Below, piece after piece: positions 14,101-26,096 of a DNA stretch of 64,000 nucleotides. The notes below the pieces were generated by a model. The model was not told where the DNA came from and ran no database searches. It saw only the letters and a list, made by a program, of their open reading frames with translations. A program made the position numbers and the translations under genes. The stretch spans positions 91,592 to 155,591 of the forward strand of contig JAGGNK010006224.1 in the NCBI GenBank assembly GCA_017590115.1, given 5' to 3'. The stretch comes from Montifringilla adamsi. Its lineage: Eukaryota; Chordata; Aves; Passeriformes; Passeridae. Every line of letters starts with the position of its first letter. Positions within the stretch are counted from its first letter, which is position 1.

Positions 14101-15984
14101 TCAAACACAGACACCATCCCACTAAACTTTTTGTTTTCCAGTCACTGTTGACCTTGTGCACCTTTTGTCTTAGGTGAGGCCAAGGCTTTCTGTGCTTTGC
14201 CTTAGCCCAAAGCACAGTGTTTTCTGGAGAGCTTGAGCCCAGCTACACAGGTGGTCAAAGTATTGTTTTTCTCTCTTTAGTTTGGTTTTGCCTGTGAGTC
14301 TCTTTGAATACAAACTGCATTATTAGCAGCTCATATTGACACTATTTGTGACTAATATATTATTTAAGATGAAGATCAGAGTAAATGATCATGCATTCCC
14401 TATACAAATTAGAATTCAAGTGTATTAGATTATTTCCTTGTTTTAGGAGTTTTGATTACTGTGAGATAATGATGTCTTAACACTATGAATAAAATCCTAA
14501 GCAATATGCAAAATAAGTTATATTTATTTTATAGCCCTCTGATAGATACTTGGCATAATGTAGAACATAGCCCAAAGTAATAATTCTCATTCAGTGGTGG
14601 GAATTTAATTTCACATAATTTTTCAAGGTCACACTAGTTCTTTCACTTGGCATTTAAAAAAAATAAATGAGGGTGAGGTCATAAAATCATATAGAATTCA
14701 TATATACAGGTTTTATACATATGTTGAATGACTATATAAAGTAATTCTAGTGTTTTAGAGATGCTATCATTCTTTACTAGTATTCACAATCAAAATGGGG
14801 CGTATCTTCAAAATGTGTTCAAATTCAAAATTCAGCCTTTATGGTGTGCCTGTTTTGGATTTGCATCTATTGATGTATAGTAGCCACATATCTCTTTACT
14901 TTGTTGCATTTCTGCAACTAATCAGTAACTTAAAATTTGGCTCTTGCATTTTTTATACTTCCTCTTTGATAGAATGAAACTTTTGAGAAACACATTATGC
15001 AGTCTGTTCTGAATAATTAGGGAAGATATTAAAATTAAGACACTTTTTTCAAAGACAAATTCTCTCTTAAAATTGTTAACCATTGCTGTTGGTGTTGAGC
15101 AGTTAGTGCATTCAAAGCGGGGTGTACTCACGTGCGCACATACATGAGTGTCTCAAAAAAAGACACGGGCGATTTCAAAGGCACAGATAGCGGCAAAGCT
15201 GTTCGGTCTTTCTTGGCCCAACATAAGACTAAATGTTCTGTCCCAGCTGTAGGAGTCGATAACGTAGCAGGAAAACTGATAAAATGTTATAAATGAGTCA
15301 GGTTTTATTTCTAAGACTCAAGTAGAAAAGAGAAATGTCTTTGTGAGTACTGGAACTTCATCTATTTGAATTAGCTTTTTACCTTCCTTCTGGTGATTTG
15401 GAGGAAGTATAGGTTGGTGCAAACTGTAGTTCCATCCACTTTTAGGTATCTTTCTGCTGATGGGGCAGGTCAAGGGAGGTTTTAGTTAAAGAGTAATGGT
15501 TCTATTAATTATAAAGTTCTGCCCTGTGTTATTTTAATTAAGAGAAATTTCACATGGGAGTGTGAATTTGCTCAGCTGTAGGGGATGTCATCTATATGGC
15601 TCTTTCTTGAACAATAACCATGGCTAATGCATATAAAGTGCTTTGATTAGGGAAGGGGCTGACCTTGGAAGGTGCTAAAAAGCACTCTATGATGGATGTG
15701 GCAAGTGAGTTTTATGAAGGCATTTAGAGACCAATTTCCCTGAACACCACACACCTTATTGCCTTTGCATGCAAATTTTTTCTTCTTGAAAATTGAGGTG
15801 CAAAGGAGAGTAAAGTGCAATTCAGGATCACTTCCTGAATCTTCAAGCAGGGAAGCACAGAAATCTGAGAGATCTGGTGATATTTGCATTTATGTTATGT
15901 GTACTCTCTTTTCTGTCCACTTAATTTAATCCAAGATTTAAATCTGCATGTGTTTTGGAGGGAGGGGAGGTGGTGGTGTTTGGG

Positions 15985-16053
15985 GTTGGTTGGTTGGTTT
16001 GGTTTGAGGTTTTATGTTGTTTGTTTGTTTTGTTTGTTTGTTTGTTTGTTTGG
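15985..16053. repeat. (GGTT)n then (TTTG)n microsatellite
   Basis: GGTT units at 15985-16006, an interruption, then TTTG units at 16017-16053. Overlapping open frames here are by-products of the repeat. Confidence 0.9.
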
Positions 16054-18570
16054 CTTTTTCTGGATGCACTACTGGATGTGGAGACTGAGAGGGATTTGGT
16101 TTGGAGGTTTAATTGTTCGAGTTTTCATCAATTAGTGCATTACTTTTACCCCAGTAATTCACAATATTGAATCCTGCAAATCTATGTAATGGTAAGAAAT
16201 CTTAGGGAATTTTGTGGTGAACTTTCAGAAGGCAAAATGCCATTGTTGGATGCAAGTGGTCATTCTCCATTCCCTCTTTTCTAAAGAGGGAAAGAGGTGT
16301 TCTGTCATTGCCTATATCAATTGATAAATTAATAGCTTCCCATCAAGTCTTTTGAATGAAGTAATTAATGTCACTTCAGGTCGTGTTTCACAGCGTGGCA
16401 ACCCTGCAGTTCGGTAACGTTTTGCAGATGCCTGGATTCACAGGAAGAGACATGGTGACAGAATGGATAAAAGAGGTTGCTGTTGGTCCTGGTCTGGTGC
16501 TTGCATGATCTGGATCTCCACTGAGCATAAGCACAGTGCGAATTGTGTGACTGGTGTGAGATCCTGTGTGCACACTGTACATAGGCACATGTGTCTATTT
16601 ACCATGGAAAATCCTAGATGGAAGTGTGGTAGCCCCAGTCTTCCTACCCTAAGTCAGCACTGGGATTATCAGGGCCACAGGACTACTGATAACTACTGGC
16701 TTTATCCATGCAGCTCTCCTGTGTGCTGCTGGCTGCACAGGCTGGCCTGCCTTGCCTATGGAAAGCTCTAAAACAAAACACCATGTTTTTGTCAGTGATT
16801 AGAGTAATTATTTTCTATTCAGTTTAAAGAACGCTTCAAGTAAAATATATGCTAAAAAGGTAAGGCCCTGTTTAGGAGAGCAGTTAAGCCCACCCCATGG
16901 GCAGCTGTTCTGGAAGGGCACAGACTTGCCCTTCTGCTTCTGCATACTCCCACAATCTCCTTTTGCTCAGGTACTGAAGCTCATCCAGATCCTCGGGGGT
17001 CAGTTCAGAGGACCTAAACCAGCAGAAAATGTATGTATGTATGTAGAGTATCTCTGTTCCTTGGACCAATTCATTGTAAGCTCTCCAGCAAAAGGCAAGA
17101 GAAGGTGTTAAGGGAAAGGAAGAGGGAAGGTGACAGAGCATGGGAATCCCTTTATCAGTAGCACTGGGTCATTATAATGTCAAACTGTGCCACTGTAATG
17201 ATCATAACTAAAGCAGCAAACGCTCATCGGTGCAGCAGGTGGTGTTCTGTGATGAGGCATGGAGGTGTAAGGGGATAATCCCGTATTTAAAATTAACTTT
17301 GTTCTGTTCATAACTCTATGACAGACTTACTGAAAGGCCTTGAGCAAGCAGCTTCTCTCCTCATTGTGTGTTTCTCCAATTAAAGAGACAATAGTATTGC
17401 CTTCTTATCGACAGCTGTTATTCAGGTGCTTAGCTGTCCTCTGGTAGAGAACATCATGAAAATAAAACTATAAAATGCAGAACTCTAAATATGGAAAATA
17501 AGTAAAAGATGCTAATTTTCTGTGCTTCAGTATTGCTTGGACCTGCAGGCTTAAAAAAAAAAAGAGCTTTCTTTTAATTAAAATCAAAGCTTTGTTACTC
17601 CTGAGTACATAAGAGCTCAACATGAAAATATCATTGCTATTCAGAACTACCATAATCTATTGCAAGTCATCTGTGAATCATCTCTAATTAACAAGGTGGT
17701 CTATTACAGGGCTTTCTGAATAATGGCAGGCTATTCTTTGCAACCCTCTAATTTAAAACCTATTAGCTTTTCATTATCTAAATTACTTACAATATTCTGG
17801 AAAAAAATGTTTGTGGGGTTTGCCTGATAAAAACTCCAAAAAGCAAAGTTGCCACTGGAAAATAAGGGCATGAAATTTGTCTCCCAACTCTCCAAGAAGG
17901 ATATGCAGGTTCCCTTAAATGCAGGTCCCCAAAGTTGACATGAAATTTTTGTGAAATCTTGATGTATGAGCTCTAGAGCCACTGTTTATTTTCAGATGGT
18001 ATCATCAGAAGGTGGGATTTGGTCATTGAAGGCTTAAGGCAGCTGCATACCCACTGTGACCCATTTGGTAGCTGTCAGATGTACCTATATATGTTGTTCT
18101 TCCATTTTCCAAACTATGTTCGCCCAGTCCTCATGCTGTTGTTCACAGATGGTCTCAGAGTTTCTGAAACTTTACAGAAAATTTTGCAAATGTCTCTTTT
18201 GACTGCCATGTCGTGCATATTTTTAAGAAATACCATCCTAACCAGCTCTGACTCGGAGTGTTCTACTGAGACACTGGCTTTGAAACTTCAAAGTTTTCAG
18301 AGTGATTTAAGAATTGTACATTTATCTAAGAAATATTAGATGGTATTATTTATACTGTATTTGCTTAGCTTCATTGTATTTAAAATAAAAATCCCCAGGA
18401 AGTATCCAAACAAAACTCAAATCAGGGTTAGGGGAAAATTCAGATTATGCATTAGTGGTTGAGCAGGGGAATTTTCTCACAGCTATGTTGGAGTTGTTGC
18501 CAAAACAAGCACTACTATGTTCCAAGTTAATAGTATGCTGAAAAGATATGGTTATTTATCAAGGGAAGAG

Positions 18571-19050
18571 AATGGAATCATTGAATGGTTTGGGTTAGAA
18601 GGCACCTTAAAAATCATATAGTTCCAGCCCTCTGCCACGGTGGGAGTGCCACCCACTAGATCGGGTGCCCAGGGACCCATCCAACCTGGCACTGGACACT
18701 TGCAGGGATGAGGGAACCACAACTCTGGGCAAGCTCTTCCTGTGTCTCATTACCCTCTGAGTAAAGAATTTCCTCCCAACATCTAACCTAAATAGTCCCT
18801 CTTTTAATTTAAAAGCATTTTTCATTGTCCTATCACTATCTGCTTATGTAAAAAGCCACTCTATATCTATTTATAGCAGCTCTCTTTAGAGAGGCAGGCT
18901 GCTGTAAGGTCTCCCCAGAGCTTTGTCCAGGCTGAACAATCCCAGCTCTCTCAGCCTTTGTAGGAGAGGCGCTTCAGACCTCTGATCCACTTAGTGGCCT
19001 TCCTCTGGACTTAGTCTAAGAAGTCCATTTCCTTCTAAAGTTGGAAGATC
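18571..19050 (-). mobile_element. CR1 LINE 3' fragment
   Basis: Reverse-complement CR1 3' end (aatggaatcattgaatggtt) followed by the typical 3' UTR text seen also at 3858 and 20998, including the segment around 18930-18960 that reads, on the minus strand, as the end of ORF2 and start of the UTR. Diverged and short; the left boundary is clear, the right boundary is approximate. Confidence 0.88.
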
Positions 19051-20997
19051 CAGAGAGTGGATCAGAGAGCTTTCTGTCTTATTCCATTGAGTACACAACA
19101 GGTTTAGAAGTCCCAGTTAGAGTATATCACCAAGGAAGACTGGCTAAGTTTCCTGATTATTTTACAGGGCAACAGTGAACTACAAATTTGAAACAGTCAT
19201 GGAAAAATTGAAGACAATCCTAAGGCATTTCTTGTGTTGAAGAATTACTAATTATTGCTACTACTGAGGTTCCAATAAAAATTCTTCTCTTTGTGACATC
19301 TATGAAGAAGATAAACATAGACATCATGAAGTCTAGGACAGGGCTGTGTATTGGGACACAAGCAGGGAGAGATGATGGAGTGAGGGGAGGTTAAAATCTC
19401 ACTCTCATTTAGTATAGCCAGTCAAAACTGTGAGGAGATATGATTACCCTTTGAAAAAGAATCTGCCTGGAAAGGTGGTAGTATAAGAGTAAAAGATTTT
19501 AGCTGTGGGTGCATCTAAGGTAGGCACTAGAGTAAATAAGAAGGTGAGTTTCTAGACAGCCTCCCGAAGAGACCAACAACTACTGAAAACTTAAATAACT
19601 GTATGATGATTTTGTGATGGCATTAAAACAGCTTCATAAGAGTTCAAAAATGTTGTGTGTTGACTGGCTGCCTGTGGTTACATCCATGTTGCATTTGATA
19701 GTGGTTCTCAGATTCACTGAGCAATGTGCATCAAATGTATCCAAGCTGTACAGTTCAGGTCATGATGTTTGCATTCACACAGGTGTCTCAGACCTGTAGC
19801 ACCCAACCTGAACTCAGATTCTGCATATGTGCTGGCATCAATACTACATACTTACAGAAATTTTTAAGAGGTGCATACTTGTGTGTGCTGTTAAACGGTT
19901 CTGGGAGAACATGTTGTTACCTGACAGGGAAAGTATTAGCACCCACAGGAGATTAAATCAGAGAAGTGCCAGAAAATACTGCTCAGAAAATCAACTGAAG
20001 TGGTGCTAGTTAACACCACTGGAACTTGCAGTCTTAGTTCTAGGAGTCTTACTACACTCCCAGTGGTTGGGCTTTGGCACTAAAGAGGAGCCCTGTCAGT
20101 TCTAGTAGGATTCTTGGCTTTAAACAGCCCTCTGAATTTTTGCAGTGCAGCTATAGGTTACTCTCTCGCCCATTTTGGGATCTTTTTCCTTTTAAACAAC
20201 CCAAGAACCTTTCATAGATTCAACTTTTTGAGAGCACATTATCTCAAAGCATAATTCTAACTTTTGCATGTTTTTAGCCAATTCACTTTGGCTAGTTTTA
20301 TAATAATAATAATTAAAAAAATCTTCAGGATATTTTAAAATGTCCTTTCTGTACCAGAGCTGTTATTTTAACTTCCACTGTGATTGAAAAGATAGTTTGA
20401 TGTGGCCTGCTCAGTGATTCCAGTTCTGCCAAGCCATGCAGCTGCAGCATGCCAGCTCTGTGTCTGGGAAGCCAGCAGTTAGTGTTGACATTAGCCATCC
20501 CTGCCAATGGAGGAGGCAGAGCCACCTTACAAGCACACAAATTCCTTTTCCCTCCACTGGAAAAAGTATTGAGTAGGCACAGATATTTGTTTAGTGATTC
20601 AGATCAGGGAACTGAACTGGTTTAAAATTAGCATTCTGGGGTGGTATTTGGACCAGTTCTCCAGTTTGGTTTATTCTGTGGCTGTGAGAATACTTGTGCC
20701 AATGAGAGGAAGTAGGAAATGATGGCCTGGAGATGGCAGAGTGAGGCCACAAGCAAGGGTTTATGCCAGGACTAATTATATTCCTTTAATGAGCCATGAT
20801 ATTTTTTTCTAAAATACAACAAATCTCTACACAGCCTCCAAACCCATTTTTATCTCTGAGAAACAGGTTGCTTCAGCTCCACTCCTCCTTCCCATTAAGA
20901 ACTTGTTTCAGTTCCTGTTTCCAAGCATCTCTTGCAGCTGCACCTATCTACCACTGGGTTAACTGGGCCAGGGCTGTTATATTTTCTTCTTCAGTGA
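19051..20997. other. No gene recognised
   Basis: Non-coding in appearance, between two CR1 copies of the same orientation; no repeat family or exon seen. Confidence 0.6.
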
Positions 20998-21866
20998 AAT
21001 CATAGAATCATTTAGGTTGGAAAAGACCGCTAAGATCATTGAGTCTAATCATTAACCTGGTACTGCCAAGTCCATGACTAAACCATGTCCCTAAATGCCA
21101 CACTTACACATCTTCTAAATTCTTTGAGGGATGGTGACTCAACCACTTCTCTTGGCAACTTGTTCCCAAGTTACTTGACAACAATTTTTGTGAGGAAGTT
21201 TTTCCTAATAGCCAATCTGAATCTCCCCTGGCAGAGTTTGAGGCCATTTCCTATTGTCCTATAACTAGTTGCCTGGGAGAAGAGACCATACAACCTCCTT
21301 TCTTCAGGTACTTGTAGAGAGTGATGAAGTCTTCCCTGAAGCTCCTTTTCTCCAGGCTGAACAATCCCAGCTCCCTCAGACAATCCTCACAGGAGTTGTG
21401 TTCCTAACCCTTCTCCAGCTCTGCTGCCCTTCTTTGGACTCACTCCAGCACCTCAATGTCCTTCTTGCCCAAAACCTGAACACAGGATTTGAGGTGCAGC
21501 CTCACCAGGGCTAAGTACAAAGCACTGCCCTCATCCTGCTAGTCACACTGTTCTTGATACGCGGTGCCATTGCCCTTCCTGGCCACCTGGGCACATGCTG
21601 GCTCATGTCCAGCTGGCTGCCCACCAGCACCTCCAGGTCCTTTTCCACCGAGCAGCTTTCCAACCACTTGTCCCAAAGCCTTAAGCAGTGCAACAGGTCA
21701 ACACTCCCCCCTGACTTGGTGTCATTTGATGCAAACTTGATGGGGGTGCACTCAATCCCCTCATCCAGATCATCAATAAAGATATTAAACAGTGTTAGCC
21801 CCAGTACTGAGCCATGGGAGACACTTCTGGTGACACAGCTGGATATTTCAACTCTGATGTTTCCCA
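20998..21866 (-). mobile_element. CR1 LINE with C-terminal reverse-transcriptase remnant
   Basis: The 3' end (catagaatcatttaggttgg, 21001-21020) is close to the avian consensus. On the minus strand 21511-21867 stays open for 118 codons and shows the CR1 RT signature [10 protein letters not shown] followed by a damaged FADD box (KFASNDTK; an extra residue and a lost Asp) near 21721-21738. A segment of roughly 30 residues appears to be missing between the FADD region and the EKDLEVLV motif, so this is an internally deleted copy. The open frame is a remnant, not a functional gene. Confidence 0.92.
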
Positions 21867-23800
21867 TGTAACACTATGACTCCAGAAGCCAATAGATTTT
21901 AAAGCTTTGCGTGCTCAAAGACACACAGTAACACTTCAAAGATCAGTCATGCTGCTAAAAGAATTTCTTTCCATCTATTGCCAGTTTAAGTGTTACTACA
22001 TAACAGGTAAAGTTCCTTGAAAATCCCTTTCTGATTTGTTCTGTCTCATATTTTTTTTCTTGCATGTTTTTGGATCTTCTGAAGTCCAGAGACATGCCAT
22101 AAAATAGTCCCTAAAAATCAAGTAGCAGGAAGTAATCCTCTTTTCAAGTTCAAATTTTGTTTTTAATTTTTTTAATTGTTATTTTTATTATTTCAACTTT
22201 CTCGAGTTAAGAGGAGTGAGTCATGTGTTTGAAGAGAAGGTCTGGGGAGTAGGAAGTAAGAAGAGATGAGGAGAGGACTCTGGAATCAAGGAAGTGACTA
22301 AATATGTAAATATTAAGAACATAATAAAATCATGGTGGAAAAAAAATAAAGCATTTTTCAGTCCCCAAGGCATACAATAGCAAGGTTCTACTGTGCCGTT
22401 TTTAAATGCTCCTTGATGTCCTTGCTTGCAGTTCCTAAGCAGCCCAGCTAGACTAAAATGCCCTTGAAAAACTTTTAGGAAGCTGTAAAAATTCTCATTT
22501 TTCTGTGGTGATGGGAGGGAGAACCTTGTTACAAGTCTGTGTAGTAGTTGCATTATTTTTTCCTCCTATCTAACGTATACATCTGTTTTGTCTTTTGGGA
22601 GCTGAAGCAAAAGAACAATCTCAGTCTTCTAATTGGTAGATGTTCTGCCCCACATTGCTGTGCATGGTAAGATTTCCTATGTTTCAGATGTTAAAGGAAG
22701 TATCAGAATATGAAATCAGATACCAGTAGTGCGGTAGGGCAAAGGTGTCCCATTCCAGTGAATGTATATCATGTGAATCACACACTATACACTGCAAACT
22801 TTATGCATTTGAGATGACTGCTTTGTGACATTAACAGAAGTGTGTGGTTCTTAAGGATTTATGATTGGTTAAAAAAAATTGGGGTCAAATGTCAGCTTTG
22901 CTAGTGAAATAACAAATTTAATATTTTTGTTGTATGTCAAAAGATGTTTCATTTTGTTTGTAGAATGTCACTGTATTTAGGTAGACAATATCACTTGGGA
23001 AGCGTTTTATATCATCTTGGCCACAACTGTACATCTTCCCTGTATATTGAAGCATATGAATAAGTATTTGAACCTTTATTAAATAGCATGGCTTACTTTA
23101 TGATATAATTAATTGCACACTTTAATCTCTAGTTGATGAAAACCAGATAAAACTGCCATTTTTGTGCTGTGCATATGGGGAGTTAGATTCTTGCTTTGTG
23201 TTGTGCATAGTGATGCTTATTTCTCTGTATATCTCATGTTAGGGTTGTTTCAGGATTTGAAAAGATAGATGAAATTTACAGAAGGATGTCAAAGGATTAA
23301 ATTGACTTAATGTGATGAGATGCCTTTTTTTGGTCCATTAGGTTAATCAAGAATTTGGTTGTTGAATGTTCCACATGTGCTCTTTATAACTAATTTTGCA
23401 CACTTGTTAGATGAGTAGGAAGACATATACAAGATGTTGAAATTTCTTGCAGATATTTGGTGATGTATCAGCAAGGAAGACTCACTTCCAGTGTGGGCAG
23501 GCTCAGTTATGCAGGAAGAATCTCATGCACTTCCTGCTGCCTAGTGACTTTGGTGAGAGAAGTGACACTACACTTAAGAGGAGGTGATACTTTGTCTATC
23601 TGAAATTAAATAAGGAAAAGGTTATCTAGCATACTAAATAAATCCAAATAGTAGTGCAGTCTTGTGACAACAATCAGTCCTAAAACAATACATTTTATGG
23701 TTTGTCTTTCTTGCCTTTACTTGTCAGTAGTAAAATAGGACCTTGGACTGTATTGTTCTTGGTGAATTAAGAAATCATTATGTGTCTTGGTGAATAGTGT

Positions 23801-23830
23801 AACTAACTTTTTGAATAACTAACTTTTTGA
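23801..23830. repeat. 16-bp tandem duplication
   Basis: aactaactttttga is repeated with period 16 (23801 and 23817). Confidence 0.9.
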
Positions 23831-24453
23831 GGGGTAAAATGATATTGTATTTTTTTCCAGTTTCACACTTCCTGTGTTACTGTATTAGACACATTAGGCA
23901 CAGAATTTTTGACCCTTTTTTTTTTACCTCTATTTCAAAAACAGGCAGGGATAGGTGTGTCTGTAATCTGGAGTTAAGAACTGTCACTACATTAATTTAA
24001 AGCAGTCCTTCAAAATTTGTCTAAATAGCCATAGAAGTCTAACAAGAAGGAAATTAATGCTGAAGATTTCAAGAGTGATTAGTGATTTTTTTTTATTTAC
24101 AAATCTCATTTTTGTTGTGTCTGACATTTGGTAGGTATTCATACAACCTTAAGCCAAATTTCCAGTGTGTTAGGTTTGTAATTTATTTTTAAAATATTCC
24201 ATGTGTCATTTGTCCTGCTAGATATAATGCCTACCAAAGTAAATTTGCATGTCCCATTGGTTTATTCTTTGACAATACTCACAGTTAATCTATTTCTGTA
24301 AATAAATCTAGCAAATGTGTGACAGCCTTGAACTAAAATTTCAGCTGTGAAACACAATATCCATCATTGTGTTTTCTCTGAAAGAGTTGTCATGCAGTGG
24401 AAGAATATTCCAGCCCCATTTTATGGAAGGAGATTTGAAGCAGAGCTTTTCCC

Positions 24454-24477
24454 TTTTTTTTTTTTTTTTTTTTTTTT
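24454..24477. repeat. Run of 24 T
   Basis: An uninterrupted T24 tract. No retroposed sequence with a matching poly(A) end on the minus strand was recognised next to it. Confidence 0.9.
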
Positions 24478-25349
24478 ATTTTGCACTTTGTTGCAGTGCA
24501 TGTGAAAAACTTTAGGGTCCTGAGTTTACATACTCACTTGTCAGAGTGCACTCTGTCTCCTTTCTGGCTGAAAATACCAGGAGGTATTTTCTTCACTGGG
24601 GACAGGAGATGCCAGCTGGGAAGAATAAGAAGAAAATAGTGCAATCTGTACCCCCATTCTGATAGAGGATCTAGGATGTGGATGGATTTTGTACAAGCCC
24701 TGGAGCTAGGCATAGCTAGAGAATTTAAGGTTCTTCAAGGTCATACTAATAGTTTCAGATATAAAAGAAGGATATTGATTCAGGTCACTCAGTTCAACTA
24801 AATATGACGCTTTTGTATACCTTGTTAACTTTTGTACCCATGAGTGTTGTTTCATTAAATAATTAAAGGAAAAAATTTTACCTAAAATTGGTACTTTCCT
24901 GAATACAATTTGCAAGCCCCATTATACACTCTTCTGTTTCTCAGGGTTTCAATGACAAACAGTGTTCTGGTTTTTCTGCTCACTTTAGTGTCAGGTTGCT
25001 CTGTCAATGACTATTAGAAGTAGGGATTGGTGCTCCAGTAAATGTTCCGTGCCCTATTTCTCCTGTTAGGTGTAGGGTATCTTTCAGAGCCTATTAAGGG
25101 AAAATTGTCTATTAGCAGATTTTTAACAAATGCTTCTCTTTTTAATATTGTTCACGCTAGTCTGAATAAACAATAAACATATGCTGTGCATAATGAAGTT
25201 CTTCCATCCCATTTTCTATTGTATAACATTTGCTCAAAGTGATATTCATAAATATTCATGTGATAAGACCATTCATACTTCAGTTACTAAGTATCATCCT
25301 TCCTTCCAGAAAATTTCCAGTCCTTTATAGGAGAACAGTATTACTGTCT

Positions 25350-25391
25350 GATTGTCTAAAGAAAAGAAAGCAGGATTGTCTAAAGAAAAGA
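25350..25391. repeat. 24-bp period tandem duplication
   Basis: gattgtctaaagaaaaga starts at 25350 and again at 25374; the two copies of the 18-base part are identical. Confidence 0.9.
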
Positions 25392-25799
25392 TACTATGCT
25401 ATTGTATTGGCAATCTCCTTCATGCTGGAGTAGAAGCTTACGTAATCTCCATCCTAAAAGCAGTCCACAGCTGAGTGACGTGTGTGTGGCCAGTGAAGCT
25501 GCTGCACGTTCCCATGAGTAAGAAGCAAAGCACATATGGGAGCAATCAATACAGCAGCTGTGACACTTGCCAATCTGATGCTCCATCACTAACACAAGAT
25601 GCTTTTGTGAGAGTTAAAATGTCTGTCATCTGGTAAAAACTCACTCAAATATTGTTTTCTTATTTCTGGAACTATTATTTCTGCACCACTCCCAGGTCTC
25701 CCTGCACAAATAAGAACAAGCCATATGTCCTCTTAGTATGGCTCATTTGGTAGTCTGAAAGTAACACTATAACCATGGGACTGGTGGGTGCTTAGGAGA

Positions 25800-26096
25800 G
25801 ATTGAGGAAGATCTTTAGGCAGCTGAGCCAAGGAGACCTCAACTCCTTGAAATGAAACTGTGTCAGGGGAGATTTAGCTTGTGTATTAGGAAAAGGTTTG
25901 TCATCCAGAGGGTGGTTGAGCACTGGAACAGGCTCCTCAGGGAAGGAGTCACAGCACTGGCCTGACAGAGTACAAGAGGTGTTTGGACAATGCTCTCAGG
26001 CACATGGTGGAATACTTGGGTCACATGCAGGACCATGAGTTGGACTCAGTAATCTTTGTGGGCCCCTTCCCACTCAGGATATTATGATTGTTCTGC
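25800..26096 (+). mobile_element. CR1 LINE 3' fragment, plus strand, diverged subfamily
   Basis: Reads in the sense direction: the end of ORF2 (25880-25990, recognisable as ...ATTAGGAAAAGG..., GAGGGTGGTTGAGCACTGGAACAGGCT in pieces) followed by the 3' UTR text GGACTCAGTAATCTT and a terminal tatgattgttctg, close to the CR1 octamer tail. It is the only one of six CR1 copies in the window on the + strand and looks like a different subfamily from the copy at 20998. Confidence 0.85.

Larger units (their letters stand above)
5151..18570. other. Long stretch without a recognised gene
   Basis: AT-rich non-coding DNA, either intergenic or an intron of a longer RPS6KA2 isoform. It includes small tandem and T/G repeats (listed) and two islands of higher GC or CpG (about 11880-12060 and 15115-15280) that I cannot assign. 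Open frames of up to 140 codons show no family resemblance. Confidence 0.55.
21867..25799. other. No gene recognised
   Basis: AT-rich; contains the T24 tract and two short tandem duplications, otherwise nothing identified. Confidence 0.6.
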
